Source of the DNA: Verrucomicrobiales bacterium | GTDB lineage: Bacteria; Verrucomicrobiota; Verrucomicrobiia; Limisphaerales; RI-55 | Assembly (NCBI GenBank): GCA_003484235.1 | Contig: DNDP01000423.1 | Location: forward strand, 23,000 to 29,141 | Direction: 5' to 3' | DNA length: 6,142 nucleotides | Shown: positions 5,732-6,142 of the stretch, piece by piece | Numbering within the stretch: position 1 is the stretch's first letter | How the letters are laid out: each line of letters starts with the position of its first letter | Translations under genes and position numbers: made by a program | Notes under the pieces: model-generated | The model's input: only the letters and a program-made list of their open reading frames with translations | Databases searched by the model: none | Told to the model about the DNA's origin: nothing

Positions 5732-6142
5732 GTCCCCATCCAGCAGGCCACCGATACCGCCGAGGATGGAGCCTTCACCCTTGCGGCTGCCACCGGCGCT
5801 GGGCGCGGCTTTCACGATCCGGTCGGCCAACCGGCTGAGCGGCAGCGATTGCAGCCAGACACGGCCGGGTCCCCGGAGGGTCGCGAAGAAGAGCCCTTCC
5901 CCGCCGAACAACGCCGACTTGATCTTGCCGACGTACTGGATGTCGTAGTTCACCGTCGGCGCAAAGGCGACGATGCAGCCGGTATCGACCCGGACGAGTT
6001 CCCCGGGCTGGAGTGTCCGTTCGTAGATGGTTCCGCCGGCATGCAGGAAGGCCCAGCCATCGCCGTTGAGCCGCTGCATGATGAAGCCTTCGCCGCCGAA
6101 CAGGCCGGCGCCGATCTTCTTGTTGAAGGCGATGCTGATGGC
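5726..6142 (-). CDS. TIGR00266/AIM24-family protein, 5' end beyond the window
   Basis: The C-terminal 138 residues of an AIM24-like (TIGR00266) protein. The reading frame runs open to the window edge: the last 21 codons before 6142 read AISIAFNKKIGAGLFGGEGF then Ile, leading into MQRLNGDGWAF. The Met at 6079 is therefore internal, not the start. Family hallmarks are the paired FGGEG turns (LFGGEGF and LFGGEGL, 36 residues apart within the visible part), GDGWAFLHAGG, GPGRVWLQSLPLSRLADRI and a Gly-rich tail GGIGGLLDGDN. The fold is an all-beta duplicated structure. The molecular function in bacteria is not established; the yeast namesake is a mitochondrial inner-membrane protein. No membrane segment is visible in this part. 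It converges with the 70-codon gene with a 30-base gap. Confidence 0.9.
   Translation of the reverse strand, partial: AISIAFNKKIGAGLFGGEGFIMQRLNGDGWAFLHAGGTIYERTLQPGELVRVDTGCIVAFAPTVNYDIQYVGKIKSALFGGEGLFFATLRGPGRVWLQSLPLSRLADRIVKAAPSAGGSRKGEGSILGGIGGLLDGDN

Overview
This window is GC-rich bacterial chromosomal DNA carrying eight protein-coding genes in compact, mostly housekeeping context. The protein sequences (PriA, QueE, an RluE-type synthase, a TIGR00266/AIM24 protein) look to me like those of Verrucomicrobiota, possibly the Opitutales. That is recall-based inference and was not searched. No rRNA, tRNA, CRISPR array, insertion sequence or phage gene is visible.

Layout. Positions 82-2337 (+) hold a complete priA, the primosomal helicase that restarts stalled replication forks. 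Only 15 bases after its stop, the minus-strand genes begin. Read 5' to 3' on the minus strand they are queE (5320-4577, 7-deazaguanine biosynthesis for queuosine), a small antitoxin (4527-4342), a RelE-family toxin (4334-4074), a beta-lactamase-fold serine hydrolase (4016-2910) and an rluE-like pseudouridine synthase (2916-2353). The last two overlap by 7 bases. To the right, a 70-codon uncharacterised gene (5483-5695, +) diverges from queE. It converges on a TIGR00266/AIM24 gene (5726-6142, -) whose 5' end lies outside the window.

Functional themes. Two genes act on RNA modification: queE feeds tRNA queuosine, and rluE modifies 23S rRNA. They are separated by a toxin-antitoxin pair whose DNA is clearly less GC-rich (about 52-53% in 4081-4200, hand-counted), consistent with acquisition by transfer. 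I see no evidence that the genes form one pathway. The serine hydrolase and rluE are probably translationally coupled.

The most unusual signal is at 5083-5117: five tandem 7-bp units of the form ATTTNNG (37% GC), sitting in frame inside queE. They encode an Asn/Gln/Lys/Ser-rich linker just before the TGGEP motif. This looks like a heptanucleotide repeat element accommodated by an essential-looking enzyme fold. I found no convincing new defence or multi-gene system.
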